A DNA stretch of 64,000 nt from Phascolarctos cinereus (lineage: Eukaryota; Chordata; Mammalia; Diprotodontia; Phascolarctidae): the NCBI RefSeq assembly GCF_002099425.1, contig NW_018344159.1, forward strand, positions 682,001 to 746,000, read 5' to 3'. The position numbers were made by a program, and so were the translations under genes. The notes beneath the pieces are model-generated. The model was not told where the DNA came from. It ran no database searches and saw only the letters and a list, made by a program, of their open reading frames with translations. This document shows positions 33,085 to 44,139 of this stretch, piece by piece (the first letter of the stretch is position 1; every line of letters begins with the position of its first letter).

Positions 33085-33305
33085 GTGGCACAATGCATAG
33101 AGTGCTGAGCCTAGATTCCGCTAGACTTGACTTCAAATCAAGTCTCAGACATGTAATAACTGCGTTCCTGGGTAAGTCAGCTATAAAATGAGGGGTCACA
33201 TTAACATTTATTGCACAGGATTGTTGTGAGGATCAAATGAAATAGTATTTGTAAAGTGCTTAGTACAGTGCCTGGTACATATTAGGTATTTAATAGCTGT
33301 TTGAT
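33085..33305 (+). mobile_element. MIR-type SINE inserted in CR1/L3
   Basis: 'ggcacaatgcatagagtgctgagcctagattccgc', then 'ataaaatgagg' and 'tgttgtgaggatcaaatgaaatagtatttgtaaagtgcttagtacag', is a full-length but diverged copy. Confidence 0.8.
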
Positions 33306-34215
33306 CCCTTTTTCTATTTGTCAGCCTTCAGATGCTAAAAGACAGCTATCATGTGTCTCATTTCCTCCCCCATTCTCACCCCAAGTCTGCTTCATTCCAG
33401 GCTAAGCATCTCCTTTTCCTAAGAAATCCTCATATGGCAATAATTTGAGGCCTTTCACCATTTCTGGTTGCCCTCCTCAGAACACCCTTCAGTTTATCAG
33501 GTTCCATCTTAAAATGTGGTGCTCTGAACACTAAGCACAATAATCCAGATATGATTTGACTAGAGTAGAGTACAATGGAGTTATGCCCTTCTTTGCCCTG
33601 TTTACTATGCTTCTCTTAATATAGCTCAAGATTGCATACATTTTTTGGTTACCATATTATACTGTTGACTTACTGAATTTGCAGTCCTCTGAAATTCCCA
33701 GAATGTTGTCAGAGAAATACATATCTAATCATGTCTTCTTCATCTTATATTTGAAGATTTTATTTTTTTGAACCCAACTCTAAGACTTTTTGCTTTTCCT
33801 TTTGAAATTTCATTTGATTAGATTGTCCAGAGTTTGAGGCTAATTTCTTAATCTTTTTGGACCACTTAATGGTTGTGATATAGAGGAAGTTCTTGTTGAG
33901 TTGTGTGTTGAACTTGTACAAAATGTTGGCTATTCCAGCATTGTATATCAGCTGATATACAATATTGATAAACATGCTGTTGACGCCTCCATCCAAGTCA
34001 TTAATAAAAATGTTAAACAGCACAAAGCCAATCACAGATCACTGAAGACTCCTTTCCAAATTGACATTGGATTATTTTTAAATGAGGGACTGGCCATTCG
34101 ACTAGTTTGAAATCCATCTAGTTGTATTATTACTTAGTCCACATCACTCCATCTTTTTCACAAGGAATAGTTTGAGGGACTTTATCAGTTGTTTCATTGA
34201 AATTGAATGTATTTT
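33306..34215 (-). mobile_element. CR1/L3 LINE (part 2, RT region)
   Basis: The reverse strand at 34035-33760 reads VLFNIFINDLDGGVNSMFIN, then AGIANILYKFNTQLNKNFLY and QMKFQKEKQKVLELGSKK. This matches the CR1/L3 RT palm text FNIFINDLD...GGIANT...MKFNKEKCKVLHLG. The catalytic FADD box lies in a decayed stretch. It is a very old family, inactive in therian mammals. Confidence 0.88.
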
Positions 34216-34394
34216 TTCTCATATATTGGATTTAATTCTCAAATAATTTTCATTAAAGAAAATTATTTTTATATCTTTATCTCTTTAGAAATAGGTATGG
34301 CCTTTATTTTCTTTAGAATTTATTTAAAAATATTCTATTTTTCTGAAAGCCAACACTACTACGATGGCAAAACTTATAAAAATAGTTGATACCC
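34216..34394. other. Short unclassified intronic gap
   Basis: AT-rich; nothing recognised. Confidence 0.4.
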
Positions 34395-35047
34395 TTATTG
34401 AAACCTCAACTTTAGTTCAGGCCCTTGTCAACTATCACTTGTTGAAACTGGTCTAACTGGTGTTCCTGCTTCCAGTTTCTCTCCTTTCCAGTTCATCCTT
34501 CATTGCTGACAGGGGGATATTCCTAAAGTACAGGTGTGACTACAGCACTCTCTTATTCAGTAAACTCCAGTGGTTACCTGTTACATCTAGGATGAAATAC
34601 AAATTTATCTCCATTTGGCAGTTGAAGCACTTCACAACCTGGCTACCTACCTTTCCACGCTTATCACACATTGCTCTCCTTTATGCACTCTTTGGTCCAT
34701 TCTTGCTGGCCTTCTTGCTGTTCCTCACTAGACATTGTCTCCTTTCTTTGTGCTTTTGCTGACCAAGGCTGTCTCCCACTCCTGGAAGATACTCCTTCTT
34801 TACTTTTAAAATGCATATCTTCTCTTAAAATCTTCTTAAAATCCATATCTTCCTTCAAAGCTTAGCGCAAATATTTTCTACATGAAGTCTTTCCAGATTC
34901 TCCTCCCTCCCTAGCTGCTGGTATTTTATGTATACTTTATGTGTACATGTTGTTTTCTACTATAGAACCTGCATTTCTTGAGGGCAAGGGCAATTTCGGT
35001 AATGTCTTTGCATTCCAGCACCTAGCACGGTATCTGCCATATGTCTG

Positions 35048-35098
<51 letters not shown>

Positions 35099-35115
35099 GC
35101 TTAATAAATTCTAAT
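34395..35115 (+). mobile_element. L2 LINE 3' part
   Basis: The sense strand reads L2 C-terminal text: 'ttcctaaagtacaggtgtgactac', 'ctccagtggttacctgttacatctaggatgaaatac', 'cagcacctagcacggtatctgcc' and 'cgcttaataaattc'. An AC microsatellite replaces the usual stretch before the end. Confidence 0.88.
35048..35095. repeat. (CA)n microsatellite inside an L2 3' end
   Basis: About 24 pure CA units, inserted or expanded where L2 normally reads 'cacatagtaggtgctt'. Confidence 0.95.
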
Positions 35116-35422
35116 ATGTTTCATTAGTGAGTATTTCATTTCTCTTGGTTAACTAAACTTTTCTAATTTATTTTGCTCACACCACTCTATGCTAATTTTT
35201 TTTACTTTGTGTCCTGAACACTTGAATTTCAGAGCTACAGGGAACTTTAAGATAGTTTTTTTCTTGCCTTTGATTTTACAGTTGAAAAAACTGAGGTCCA
35301 TACTTGGAGATAGCAGAGGTAGACTAGGACTTACAGTATTGGAAAGATAGCCCAAGTGTGTGTTTCTTCCCTTATGAGAGGGAAGATGAGCATAGTTATA
35401 GCTTGAGACATGGAGGATATGT

Positions 35423-35577
35423 GGGGCAGCTGGGTGGAGCAGTGGATAGAGCACCGGCCCTGGAGTCAGGAGGTCCTGAGTTCAAATGTGACCCGAGACA
35501 CATAACACTCACTAGCTGTGTGACCCTGGGCAAGTCACTTAACCCCAATTGCTTCATCAAAAAAAAAAAAAAGACAA
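35423..35577 (+). mobile_element. WSINE1/SINE1-type SINE, first of a pair
   Basis: Full-length: GGGGCAGCTGGGTGGAGCAG head, 'gccctggagtcaggaggtcctgagttcaaatg', 'ctagctgtgtgaccctgggcaagtcacttaacccc' and an A-tail. The left target duplication, GAGACATGGAGGATATG, is at 35405-35421. Its partner lies beyond the second SINE. Confidence 0.95.
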
Positions 35578-35591
35578 AATAGTGTATCATT

Positions 35592-35741
35592 GGGGCAGCT
35601 AGGTGGCGCAGTGGATAGAGCACGGCCCTGAAGTCAGGAGGACCTGAGTTCAAATGTGGCCTCAGACCAAACACTTGACACTTACTATTTGTGTCACCCT
35701 GGGCAAGTCACTTAGCCCCAGTTGCCTAAAAAAGAAAGAAA
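35592..35741 (+). mobile_element. WSINE1/SINE1-type SINE, second of a pair
   Basis: Full-length, same orientation: GGGGCAGCTAGGTGGCGCAG head, CORE, and a tail of A with AAAG units. The flank GAGACATGGGGGATGTG at 35742-35758 matches the flank left of the first SINE at 15 of 17 positions. Confidence 0.95.
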
Positions 35742-36119
35742 GAGACATGGGGGATGTGCAAGAGAGGGAATAATTCATGGACGAGGTCATGATAGGATAA
35801 AAAAGATGAAAGGGCAGGGATAAATTTAGGTAAAAATATTTTTCTTTGAAGGTACAATATAAGATATTTAGGCGTAGTTTATTAATAACAGTAGTAGCTG
35901 ACATTTTATGATGTTTTCAAATTTACAAGATGCTTTATATACATTACTACTCTCAACTCAGTAGGGTTTTATTAAACATTTTTGAATGAATTATATTCTC
36001 TCTTTGGGTCTGTTTTCTTATTTAAAAAATGAATGATTGAATTAGGTGATTTCCAAAGGCTTCTTGTAGACCTGCCATTCACCTTGACTTCAATACAAGC
36101 AAACTAACATGAAAAATAA

Positions 36120-36240
36120 CAATAATAATACCTGTAGTACCTAACTTATAGGATTGTTGTGAGGCCCAAGTGATTATAATGTATGTAAAGCATCTTATAA
36201 ATTTTAAAGCACTATAAAATGTCAGTTGCTACAATTAACA
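36120..36240 (+). mobile_element. MIR tail-half fragment
   Basis: 'ggattgttgtgaggcccaagtgattataatgtatgtaaagcatcttataaattttaaagcactataaaatgtc' is the 3' half of a MIR/Ther-1 SINE. Confidence 0.7.
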
Positions 36241-36479
36241 AACTGTGCTTCAGCATCTTACAATGTAACTTCAAAGAAAAAAAGTGTATATATGTATATA
36301 TGTACATATATACCTAAATTATTTTTTAAATTATTGTGAAATTCTAGATAAGAGAATTAGAGAATTTTAGAGGTAGAAGGTACTACTAGCTTTTCCACCT
36401 CTTTATAGCTAGGAGAGATCATCTAATCCACGCATTTACCAAATTGTGTCAGTTATTTTATATTGCAATGCATTTGACA

Positions 36480-37015
36480 CCTTCTTCTTCCTTTTTACCC
36501 TCATTGCCATCGCCCTATTAAAGCTTCTATCATAACTTACCTTGAATTGTTAAAGCTTTCTGGTTCATTCTTTATGCTGTTGCCTATTGCGAAAATAGTC
36601 TTTCTAATGCACAGGACTGAAAATGTTGCTCCTTAGGAAAAAAGATGTTTACTGAATTCCCATTGCTTGCAGAGTAAGTCATTTGCACTTAAGTGCAAGT
36701 CACTTAACTAGTTTGTCTCAGTTTCCTCATCCATAAAATGGGATAATAGCACCCACCTCCCAAAGTTTTAAGGATAAAATGAGATGATAATTGTAAAGGG
36801 TTTAAAAGCACAGTATCTGACACGTAGTGAGGGCTGTGTAAATGTTAGCTGTTATTATTATTACAGAATAAAATTCAGGGTAACCTCTGAAATTCCTTCC
36901 TGCTATTGATCTGTGTGATCTTTGGACTAGTCTTCAAGGCTAGTTTTATTTCACTCTACTTCTTTTCCCTTTATGTAGTGTACTTTCCAGCCAAACTGGA
37001 CTACTAGCCATCCCT
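36480..37015 (+). mobile_element. L2 LINE interrupted by MIR
   Basis: Left part: 'tttctaatgcacaggactgaaaatgttgctcc...ttcccattgcttgcagagta'. Right part after 36865: 'gaataaaattcagggtaacctctg...ctactagcc'. The two rejoin into continuous L2. Confidence 0.65.
36680..36862 (+). mobile_element. MIR-type SINE nested in L2
   Basis: 'caagtcacttaactagtttgtctcagtttcctcatccataaaatgggataatag', then the 'gtaaatgttagctgttattattatta' tail. Flanks CAGAGTAA and CAGAATAAA look like a target duplication. Confidence 0.8.
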
Positions 37016-37389
37016 TGATGTTATTTTGTCCTTTATTGCTTCTTTGCATCACTTAGATTATTCTCTCTTCATCATCATACTGAAAAGGGTTCAGTGACCT
37101 AATCACTCTCTTCATCAATGTAGATTACAGCCCATGCATACTTGTCCATACTGTATGACTCTTGTTCATGTCCTCCCATAAAAGGTTTCCACTCATGCTT
37201 GCAGATTTTTGTTTCTTTTGATATTGAGAAATTACAAGTGGATTATATGGACTTTCTATCATTATGTCTTCCTCATACCACTTGACTAGCCCTTCTTAAT
37301 TTTTTGGTCATACTTTTCTTTGGCATTTGATTCAAGTCAGTTAAACTTCTATATGAAGTCATTGTATATGTTGATGTTATTTCCTCAGT

Positions 37390-37752
37390 CTGTCTGTAAG
37401 TGTTTATTAAGCACCTACTATATTCCAGGCACTGACTGGCATTACAAAAGAGGGCAAAAGACAATCCCTGATCTCAGGGAGGTCATAGTACAATAGGAGA
37501 GACAACATGAAAATAATTATGCACAAATAAGATATACACAGGATAAACTAGAGATGATCAATAGAGCAGTGGCACTAGCATTAAGGGAGGTCAGGAAAGT
37601 CTTCTTGTAGAAGATGGGATTTTATCTGGGACTTGAAGGAAGCCAGGTAGTCCAGGAGGCAGAGATGAGGAGGGAGAGCGTTGCACGCATGGGGAGTAGC
37701 CAGTGAAAATGCTTGGAGTTTGGTAATGTGGTGTCTTGTGTGAAGAACAGCA
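37390..37752 (-). mobile_element. L2 LINE 3' end
   Basis: 'gtttattaagcacctactatattccaggcactgactgg', 'aggataaactagagatgatc', 'gatgggattttatctgggacttgaaggaagcc' and 'gcttggagtttggtaatgtggtgtcttgtgtgaagaacagc'. The blocks on either side (37.06-37.39 and 37.75-38.0 kb) may be one older element that it split. Confidence 0.9.
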
Positions 37753-38484
37753 TGGATATTTCCATCCATTTCCTATTTTCTGACATGAAGACTTTTCTGG
37801 AAGAAAGTATTCATGATGAATAGATGTGAGGCATCTGTGTAGTCCACAAATCTTTGGACTCTCATGTCTTACATTGGAACCATTCCTCACTTAGGCTTAC
37901 CTAAGAATCCCAAATATATGTTGATTTAGTTTTGAGAGTCAGATTGAGTTCATAAATTTTCTCTGCCTCATCTTTTGCAACAGATGGTATATAAAGTGCA
38001 ATTGTTTTTGTGGTTTCATTACTTACTGATTGCTCTCATATTGTTGTGTGGTAAGTATTTGGCTTCCTTGGGGGAGGGGGGAGAGAACCTCCCAAAAAAT
38101 AATTACACGGTATTGCTGTATAAAAATTTCAGCAAGTTATTTGAGAGGTGTTGGGTTTTTTTTTCCATGAAAGTATATTGGCTTTTGCTACACAAAAATT
38201 TAAAGCTTAGTATTTTAAAGAGAATCCATCCAGTAAAGAGAATATTTGGAGCGGGAAATGAAGTGGGAGATTGAGGTCTTCTGTTTTTTACTAGCTGAGA
38301 AGGCTAATAACACAGATGGGTAATTCTCACTTTACTTTTCTTCTCCTCTTCCCCCATACTCCCCACTCCTCTCCCCATTCCTCCCTCCATACCAGTTGGC
38401 CATCTCCCTTTATAATTTACAAAGTTTATCAACTATGCTACCTCCATAAGGACAAAGATAGAAGGGATTTGAGTGGCTGAGGAG
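37753..38484. other. Intron 1 stretch, nothing firmly recognised
   Basis: The first 250 bases may continue an unclassified element also seen at 37.06-37.39 kb. No exon or RNA gene is visible. Confidence 0.4.
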
Positions 38485-38580
38485 AAACTGAGACTGAGAA
38501 GAGTTAAGTGATTTGTCCAGGATCACACAGCTACACCCAAGACTGGATTTGAACTCATATACAACGCCACCTAAACTGCT
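38485..38580 (-). mobile_element. MIR-type SINE fragment
   Basis: 'gaaactgagactgagaagagttaagtgatttgtccaggatcacacagc' is a reverse CORE region. Confidence 0.7.
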
Positions 38581-38774
38581 AAGTGCTTGTTGGCTAGTAA
38601 CATCTTTAGGCTTATCCATCCACAAATGCACAGTAGCGTTGAAGAGCGAAGTGTATAAAAACCCTTTGGGAATGGAGGCTTTAGGGGATCTCTTCCCACC
38701 ACTCACCACAGCACATCTTCTCTATTTTTAGTGATGAAGAGGAGGGGAGGGGGAGAAATGAAGTGGCGAGACAA

Positions 38775-38975
38775 AAGGAGAGATCTTGAATTTAAATCCT
38801 AGCTTCACTGATTACTGTGTTACCCTGGCCACTTAACCCTTCTCAGTTATAGTTTCTTCACTTGTAAAATAGGGGTGATAATGCCTGAAATATTTACTTT
38901 GCAGTCTTGTTGTGTGGAACTCACTTTGTAAAACCATAAAACAATATGATAATGTGAGCTGCTATTATTATTATG
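38775..38975 (+). mobile_element. MIR-type SINE
   Basis: 'tgaatttaaatcctagcttcactgattactgtg', 'acccttctcagttatagtttcttcacttgtaaaataggggtgataatgcc' and the end 'gtgagctgctattattattatg'. Confidence 0.8.
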
Positions 38976-39079
38976 TCTAAGAGATGTGGGCAAGGATTCA
39001 GGCCAGTAGAAGATGTGCCTCCCTTACCTTGCAATATAAGCAATGGGCATGTGACTCATTCAACATGTGTGTGAATTGG

Positions 39080-39245
39080 TGGAAAAGTTGTTCTGGATCC
39101 AAATCCTGCTGCATGTAATGGCTGGGTGACCATGGACAAGTTATTGAACTTACCTGAGCTTCAGTTCTGTCATCTATCATAAGGTTGTTGTGAAGAAAGT
39201 GTTAAGTTATACCTTAAAGCACTATATTAGATTGAGTTATTATAT
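39080..39245 (+). mobile_element. MIR-type SINE
   Basis: 'gttctggatccaaatcctgctgcatg', 'gctgggtgaccatggacaagttattgaacttacctgagcttcag' and 'gttgttgtgaagaaagtg' fit head, CORE and tail. Confidence 0.7.
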
Positions 39246-39399
39246 GTAGAAAGTCATAATAATATTAACAATAATGCATTCATATAGCACTTTAAGGTTT
39301 ACAAAACTCTTTACAGATATCATCTGTTTTTATAAAGCTGAGGGGGTACCATTTTGTTCTTTGGTCTCTGCTTAAAGTCTTGACTCACATCTATCTCCT

Positions 39400-39830
39400 A
39401 CACAGTTGCCAAACTAATTTTCTTAAAGTGAAGGTCTGAACATGTTCCAGTAGCCTCCTGTTGTCCCTAGATTCAAACATCATAAACTGCTCTGTCTGGA
39501 ATTTAAAGCTGTTTACAATCTGACCCTTTTCTACTTTTTTGGTGGTCTTACATATTATTACCCTCGAACACACTTTTTGGTTTGTTTGCTATTCCTCAGC
39601 AAGCATTTATTAAGTGCCTAATATGTACCATATTTTCCATCTGCATGCTTTTATACTAGCAGTCCCTCATGGTTAAATGCTCTCCCTTCTTGGAAACTCT
39701 GGCTTCCTTCAAGACTGAGCAGGAGGCCTCCCCACCTCCCACCAACACCCCCCCCCCCCGTTACCTTGTATGTACTTTGTATCTTATGTACAAGTGTCTC
39801 CTGATATGAGATTCCACCCATCCCCACACA
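39400..39830 (+). mobile_element. L2 LINE 3' fragment
   Basis: 'gttgccaaactaattttcttaaagtgaaggtctgaacatg', 'gcctcctgttgtccctagattcaaacatc' and 'aatttaaagctgtttacaatctgacccttttctac' match L2. Includes an 11-base C run near 39751. Confidence 0.7.
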
Positions 39831-39834
39831 GAAA

Positions 39835-40395
39835 TCTTTAGCTTATTTTCATTTTTCAGATACGTTCAAATTCAGTCTCTGATGGACTCAAATCTCCTCA
39901 TGGAATTTCTCTATCTATACTTTGTCTGATCCAGCTTATCTTTCTACCTGTAGCACCTTGAATACTGTCATGTTAGAATCCATTCAATCATGGTGGCCCT
40001 ACTGTTCTTGATGGTGAAAAGCTTATGATAAATTTTTTATAGATTTCCATCTTTATCTTCTCAGTTCTGCTTTCTTTACATCCCTGAAACTTGCTGTTCC
40101 TTCCATTGTATTGTTGTTATGTTGATAATCTTCTGCTATCCAACTGCTTCTGTTCTTGTCTTGTTGAAGTGATTTCTAGCTCTTAAGTCTTGATTAGATT
40201 GTTGAACGTTGATTCCTTAGGAATTTCAGCATAATACAACCAGGCTGCAAGCTGATTGTAAGAATGAAGGTATTCTTAAAATGTATGCAAAAAAAAATTC
40301 AAGGCATTTGACATATCATGAACGTGAATGAGGAAAAAGTTTTATTCAAGTAGTCAAGAAAACTGATCTCTTTTTTTTTTTGGCTTGTTTTTTAG
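39835..40395. other. End of intron 1, unrecognised except splice acceptor tract
   Basis: No named repeat. The last 30 bases hold a T11 run and TTGTTTTTTAG, the polypyrimidine tract and acceptor of ROCK1 exon 2. Confidence 0.6.
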
Positions 40396-40477
40396 GATGG
40401 GTTGGATGCTTTGGTATATGATTTGGATTTTCCTGCACTAAGAAAAAACAAAAATATTGACAACTTTTTAAGCAAAT
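40396..40477 (+). CDS. ROCK1: ROCK1 exon 2 (internal coding exon)
   Basis: This 82-bp exon encodes DGLDALVYDLDFPALRKNKN followed by IDNFLSK, then the first base of a split Tyr codon. It matches human ROCK1 residues 32-59, the N-terminal extension that helps the kinase dimerise. The acceptor is a T-rich tract ending in TTTTAG before 40396; the donor is GTAAGT at 40478. It leaves phase 1, matching the start of the next exon. Against the human protein as I recall it, the only difference is Arg58 to Lys. ROCK1 is a cytosolic RhoA-GTP effector that phosphorylates myosin phosphatase subunit MYPT1, myosin light chain and LIM kinases, driving actomyosin contraction. ROCK2 is less likely because its N-terminal extension differs here. 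Exon 1, with the start codon and the first 31 residues, is not in the window, so intron 1 is longer than 40 kb. Confidence 0.97.
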
Positions 40478-41156
40478 GTAAGTAATCCTCTATAATAATT
40501 GACATATATGCATATATATAAAAACCAAATATGACATATTTAAAAACTTACCCATTTTGTGTAATTTTATATTCTTCTCTCCATTCTTAGGTTAGAAAGC
40601 ACATGTTCATTAAAGCTTCCAACATAGGACTAGTTTGGGTGAGAGAGGAGGAGGAGGATCATCATTTTATTGCTTCTTAATAACATTTATAAAAGATTAT
40701 GTGCCTAAAAAGATAACACGTAATGACTAAAATGGAAAGAGTTTCAAAAGTTATAAACTGTTTATCTTGTCTTACCCCTCTTTTATATGATTCTGTGCTT
40801 GTTTTCTATTATAATAGATATTTGGGTTGCATCAATATAACTTAGTAATTATGTCTGAAAGATTGTTCAAAAGATTCCTTTATCTAGAAGGTTGTATAGT
40901 CTTTGGTGTGAGGTGGCACCATTTTTTGATATGGTTGAAAAATTTGTCAAAAAAATTAGCATCAAACCCTTTAAGTGAAAAACTGTCTATAAAATTCTAT
41001 TGAGACAGAATCATGGATTTGATATTGACTTACAGGGTTTTTTGGGGGGGGAGTTTTATTTGTTTATTTATATTTATATACTGGACATAAATGCTACGTT
41101 CAGAGTTGACATTGTGGAATTTAACAGTTGTATATCTTAGGCTCTTCGAACTGTTG

Positions 41157-41335
41157 AGACAGCAAAGGAGCATAGTGGGTAGAGAGGTCTATATCTGTAG
41201 TCAGGAAGCAGGAGTGAAAATCCTCCAACACTTACTAGCTGTGGGACCCTGGCTAACTTTTATCTGCATCAGGTTTCTCATCTATAAAATGAGGATAATA
41301 GCACTTTACAAGATTATTGTGAGGATCAATCTATT
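41157..41335 (+). mobile_element. MIR-type SINE (intron 2)
   Basis: 'gagcatagtgggtagagaggtctatatctgtagtcaggaag', 'cttactagctgtgggaccctgg', 'ctcatctataaaatgaggataatagc'. Confidence 0.8.
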
Positions 41336-41644
41336 ATTATTGATTCACTTTAAATTTATATTTAAGGTATTATCTTTGATCTGCAAAGTGCTATGTAATT
41401 CCATATATCTATTGGATAAATGCTTATTGAATTAAATGGAGTTTATGGAATTAAATACGATATACTCATTTTTAAATTAGAGAGTATCTAAACTAGTTAT
41501 ACAGAAGACCATTATTCATGCTTCATTAAGGCTATTTCTACCCTCTCTTTTAGACCCAATCCCTTCTTGTTTCCTCCTGGATCTTCCTCTCAGAATTACC
41601 CTCTGATTGACTGTAGTGCTCCTCACCGTGTATGTTGTAAATAA

Positions 41645-41780
41645 TAAAAAAAATTAAGTGCTTAATATGTACTAAGCTCTGTACTTTGTCCTGGGAATAC
41701 AGAATGAAAAATGAAACAATCCTTATCTTCAAGAAGCTTATATTCTTTCAGGAGAGACAGCATATAAGTGTAAATCTGTT
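41645..41780 (-). mobile_element. L2 3'-end fragment
   Basis: 'ttaagtgcttaatatgtactaagctctgtactttgtcctggg', then 'atcttcaagaagcttatattctttcaggagagacag', reverse L2 3' end. Confidence 0.8.
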
Positions 41781-41789
41781 CTGTTCTCA

Positions 41790-42560
41790 AGCTTTCCATG
41801 CCATTGAAGACCACAATTCCTCTTGTGACTTACTTGACTTAGAAAATAGACATTATACATTGTAAGTTCCCCCTTCTCTCTGTTCTCTACCTCAGAACTC
41901 CTGTTTGGTCATCATGTGATTTTCTTTCTTCTAGTTGTTTTCTCTGACAGAGAAGTGACCCTTCTCCTTTATAAAGCTAACTCTTCCATTTGTGCCCTTT
42001 ATTCTATCCCTGGGAATTTGTCTTTTTGGCTCTGTAGTACAGCAATAGCTTCCCAGTTATCTTCCCTACTGTCATTCATTCCTCTTTTCAAGCCATCTTG
42101 TCCAAAGCTGCTAAAATATCCTTTCTGCATCATAGGTCTGCCCATGCCACAACTCTGTTCAAGAATTCTCTGTAATAAGATCTCTCCATCTTAGAATTTA
42201 AAACCCTCCCTGTTTGATCACATTCTCCTTTTTTACACTTATTTCACATTATCCCCCTTAATTCACTTTTTGTTCCAGCCAGATTGGCTTGCTTGTTCTT
42301 AGAACTCAGTATTTCATTTTCCACTTCCATGCTTTTGTAAAGGCTCTTCTGCATACTTGGAATTTACTCACTACCACAACTACTTAACATTCTTTAAGGC
42401 TCACCTCAGATGCCACCTCCTCCGTGAAGCCTCTCTTGATCCCCCAAGTAGTTAGTTTTTCTCACTTGTTAGATTGTTGTATCTTTGTCTCTTTACTTTT
42501 TTGATCCCTCTGTAGAATGTATGTTCCTTAAGAACAGGGAATGTTTTTCATTCGAAAATC
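41790..42560 (+). mobile_element. L2 LINE 3' part
   Basis: 'gtccaaagctgctaaaatatcctttctgcatcataggtctgcccatgcc', 'ttttgttccagccagattggcttgc', 'aaggctcacctcagatgccacctcctccgtgaagcc' and 'gttccttaagaacagggaatg' give the L2 C-terminal and 3' text in order. Confidence 0.78.
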
Positions 42561-42654
42561 CAGGGTGGCCTAATAATCCTGGGAAGTGGAGGTCAGCACA
42601 GGAACCTAACTGATTCAGGGTAAGACCAAACAAGGCCAGATACTGCACCTAAAT

Positions 42655-43600
42655 ACACATCAGGAAGCATCAGGGAAACCCAAGAAGACACCTGCCGGTA
42701 TAAAAAATTGTTGTAAATCTAGAAATCCCTCCAAAGAAGGGGAGAGTGATTGTAATAACTTTAAGCAGAGACTCAGATGAAAAAAACATTTTCCACAAGG
42801 ATAATGTAAGACATAAGCAATAAAATAGAAGTTCTGGAGCAAAGAATTGGAAGGAGAATAGTTTAGAGAAGAATTTTGTAGCCCTTAACCCAAATGATGA
42901 ATTGCTTAAAAACTAGAATGGACCAAACAGAAATCAAGAACAACAGGAACAAACTTCCTGATAATTATGGGGAGATTAAAAGATTTGGGATGGAGGGAGA
43001 AAAGAAAAGAATTAGAATCTAATATGGTGCTCATCAGGTGGGGAATGGCTGAACAAATTGTATTATATGACTATAATGTAGTAGTATGCTGGAAGAAATG
43101 GTGAAAAAGGTATTTCAGTGAATCCTAAGTAGTAAGAATATCTGCTTGTCAAGTGAAGTGAGCAAACCCAGGAGAACAGTTTGTATAAGAATAAATAACA
43201 TTGTAAAACAAAACAACTTTGGAGGATTTAAGAACTCAGATTAATGCAATGACAAATGAGTTGAGTCTCCAAAGGATAGTGAAACATGTTCCCCACCTCC
43301 TGAAAGAGAGATGATGGATTCAGTGTGGAAAGCTCTTTTTTTACATGCTGCTTTTTGTATATTTTAACTTGTATATATACCTCTTTGGTACAAGGATGTA
43401 TGTAGTGGGTTGTGGTTTGTTTTGTTTTGTTTTTTAACCCTCCTTGGTGGTGGTGGTGGTGGTAGTAGTGGTGGCGTCAGTGGGAAGAGGGTGGTAATAG
43501 TGAGGCCCCTCGCCCCCAAAAAAGATGGCCATGGAAAAAATTTTTAAATGTACGGAAGAGAATAGAAGGAAGTTAGAAAGTACAAACAGGACTGTTTTGA
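42655..43600 (+). mobile_element. HAL1/L1-derived element
   Basis: The left part has ORF1-like text ('gaagaattttgtagcccttaaccc...ttgcttaaaaactagaatggaccaaacagaaatcaag'). It is joined without an ORF2 to 3'-end text ('catcaggtggggaatggctgaacaaattg', 'gtgaagtgagcaaacccaggagaacag', 'gcaatgacaaatgagttgagtc'). This ORF1-then-3'-end layout is the HAL1 (half-L1) design. A GGT/AGT simple repeat lies near 43441-43478. Confidence 0.6.
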
Positions 43601-43671
43601 AAGTAATGTGGCATATATTATATATGGCATGAAATAAATATTCAGTAATCCTCTTTTGTGTTCTTCTGTGA

Positions 43672-43858
43672 CTTGGAGTTAGGAATTTCTAAGTTCAAAT
43701 CCTCCTCAGACCCTGGCAAGTCACTTATCTTCTGTCTGTTTCAGTTTTATCACATATGAAATGGGGATAATAGTACCTGTCTAACTGGGTTAAGTTAAGA
43801 ATCAAGTAAGATAACATGTAAAGCCCTTTGAACACTTAAAGCACTATATTATTGTTAT
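43672..43858 (+). mobile_element. MIR-type SINE
   Basis: 'gacttggagttaggaatttctaagttcaaatcc', 'tatgaaatggggataatagtacctgtc' and 'gtaaagccctttgaacacttaaagcactatattattgttatg'. Confidence 0.82.
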
Positions 43859-44139
43859 GTTTTTTTTTAATCTCATTTTTAAGTTCAGAATAAAAGTAAT
43901 TAGTTTTTTAAAAGTTAGATAAAATCCTCTTACAGGGTCTAGTAGGGGAAGTGATTGGGGGGAGGATGTGTGTATACATACATACATATATATGCACATG
44001 TAACATATATGCGATGAATGTCCATGGTATGATGTAAAAATGCAGTAGGAAAGTTAAAAAGCATAATGTTCACAGGAGTATGAAGTTATTTCAGGTAAGA
44101 CCATAGAAGATAAGGACTTGAATTCACTTACTCTTTCTT

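Noticed and set aside
35423-35577. SINE heads as true tRNA genes
   Set aside because: The heads resemble a tRNA with A and B boxes, but they are joined to a CORE region and A-tail and lack a clean cloverleaf. They are SINE promoters, not tRNA genes.
35358-35904. Several overlapping frames around 'ALESGGPEFK' and 'QLGLSDLPRVTQ'
   Set aside because: These phrases recur at every copy of the tRNA-headed SINE on one strand or the other and are repeat translations.
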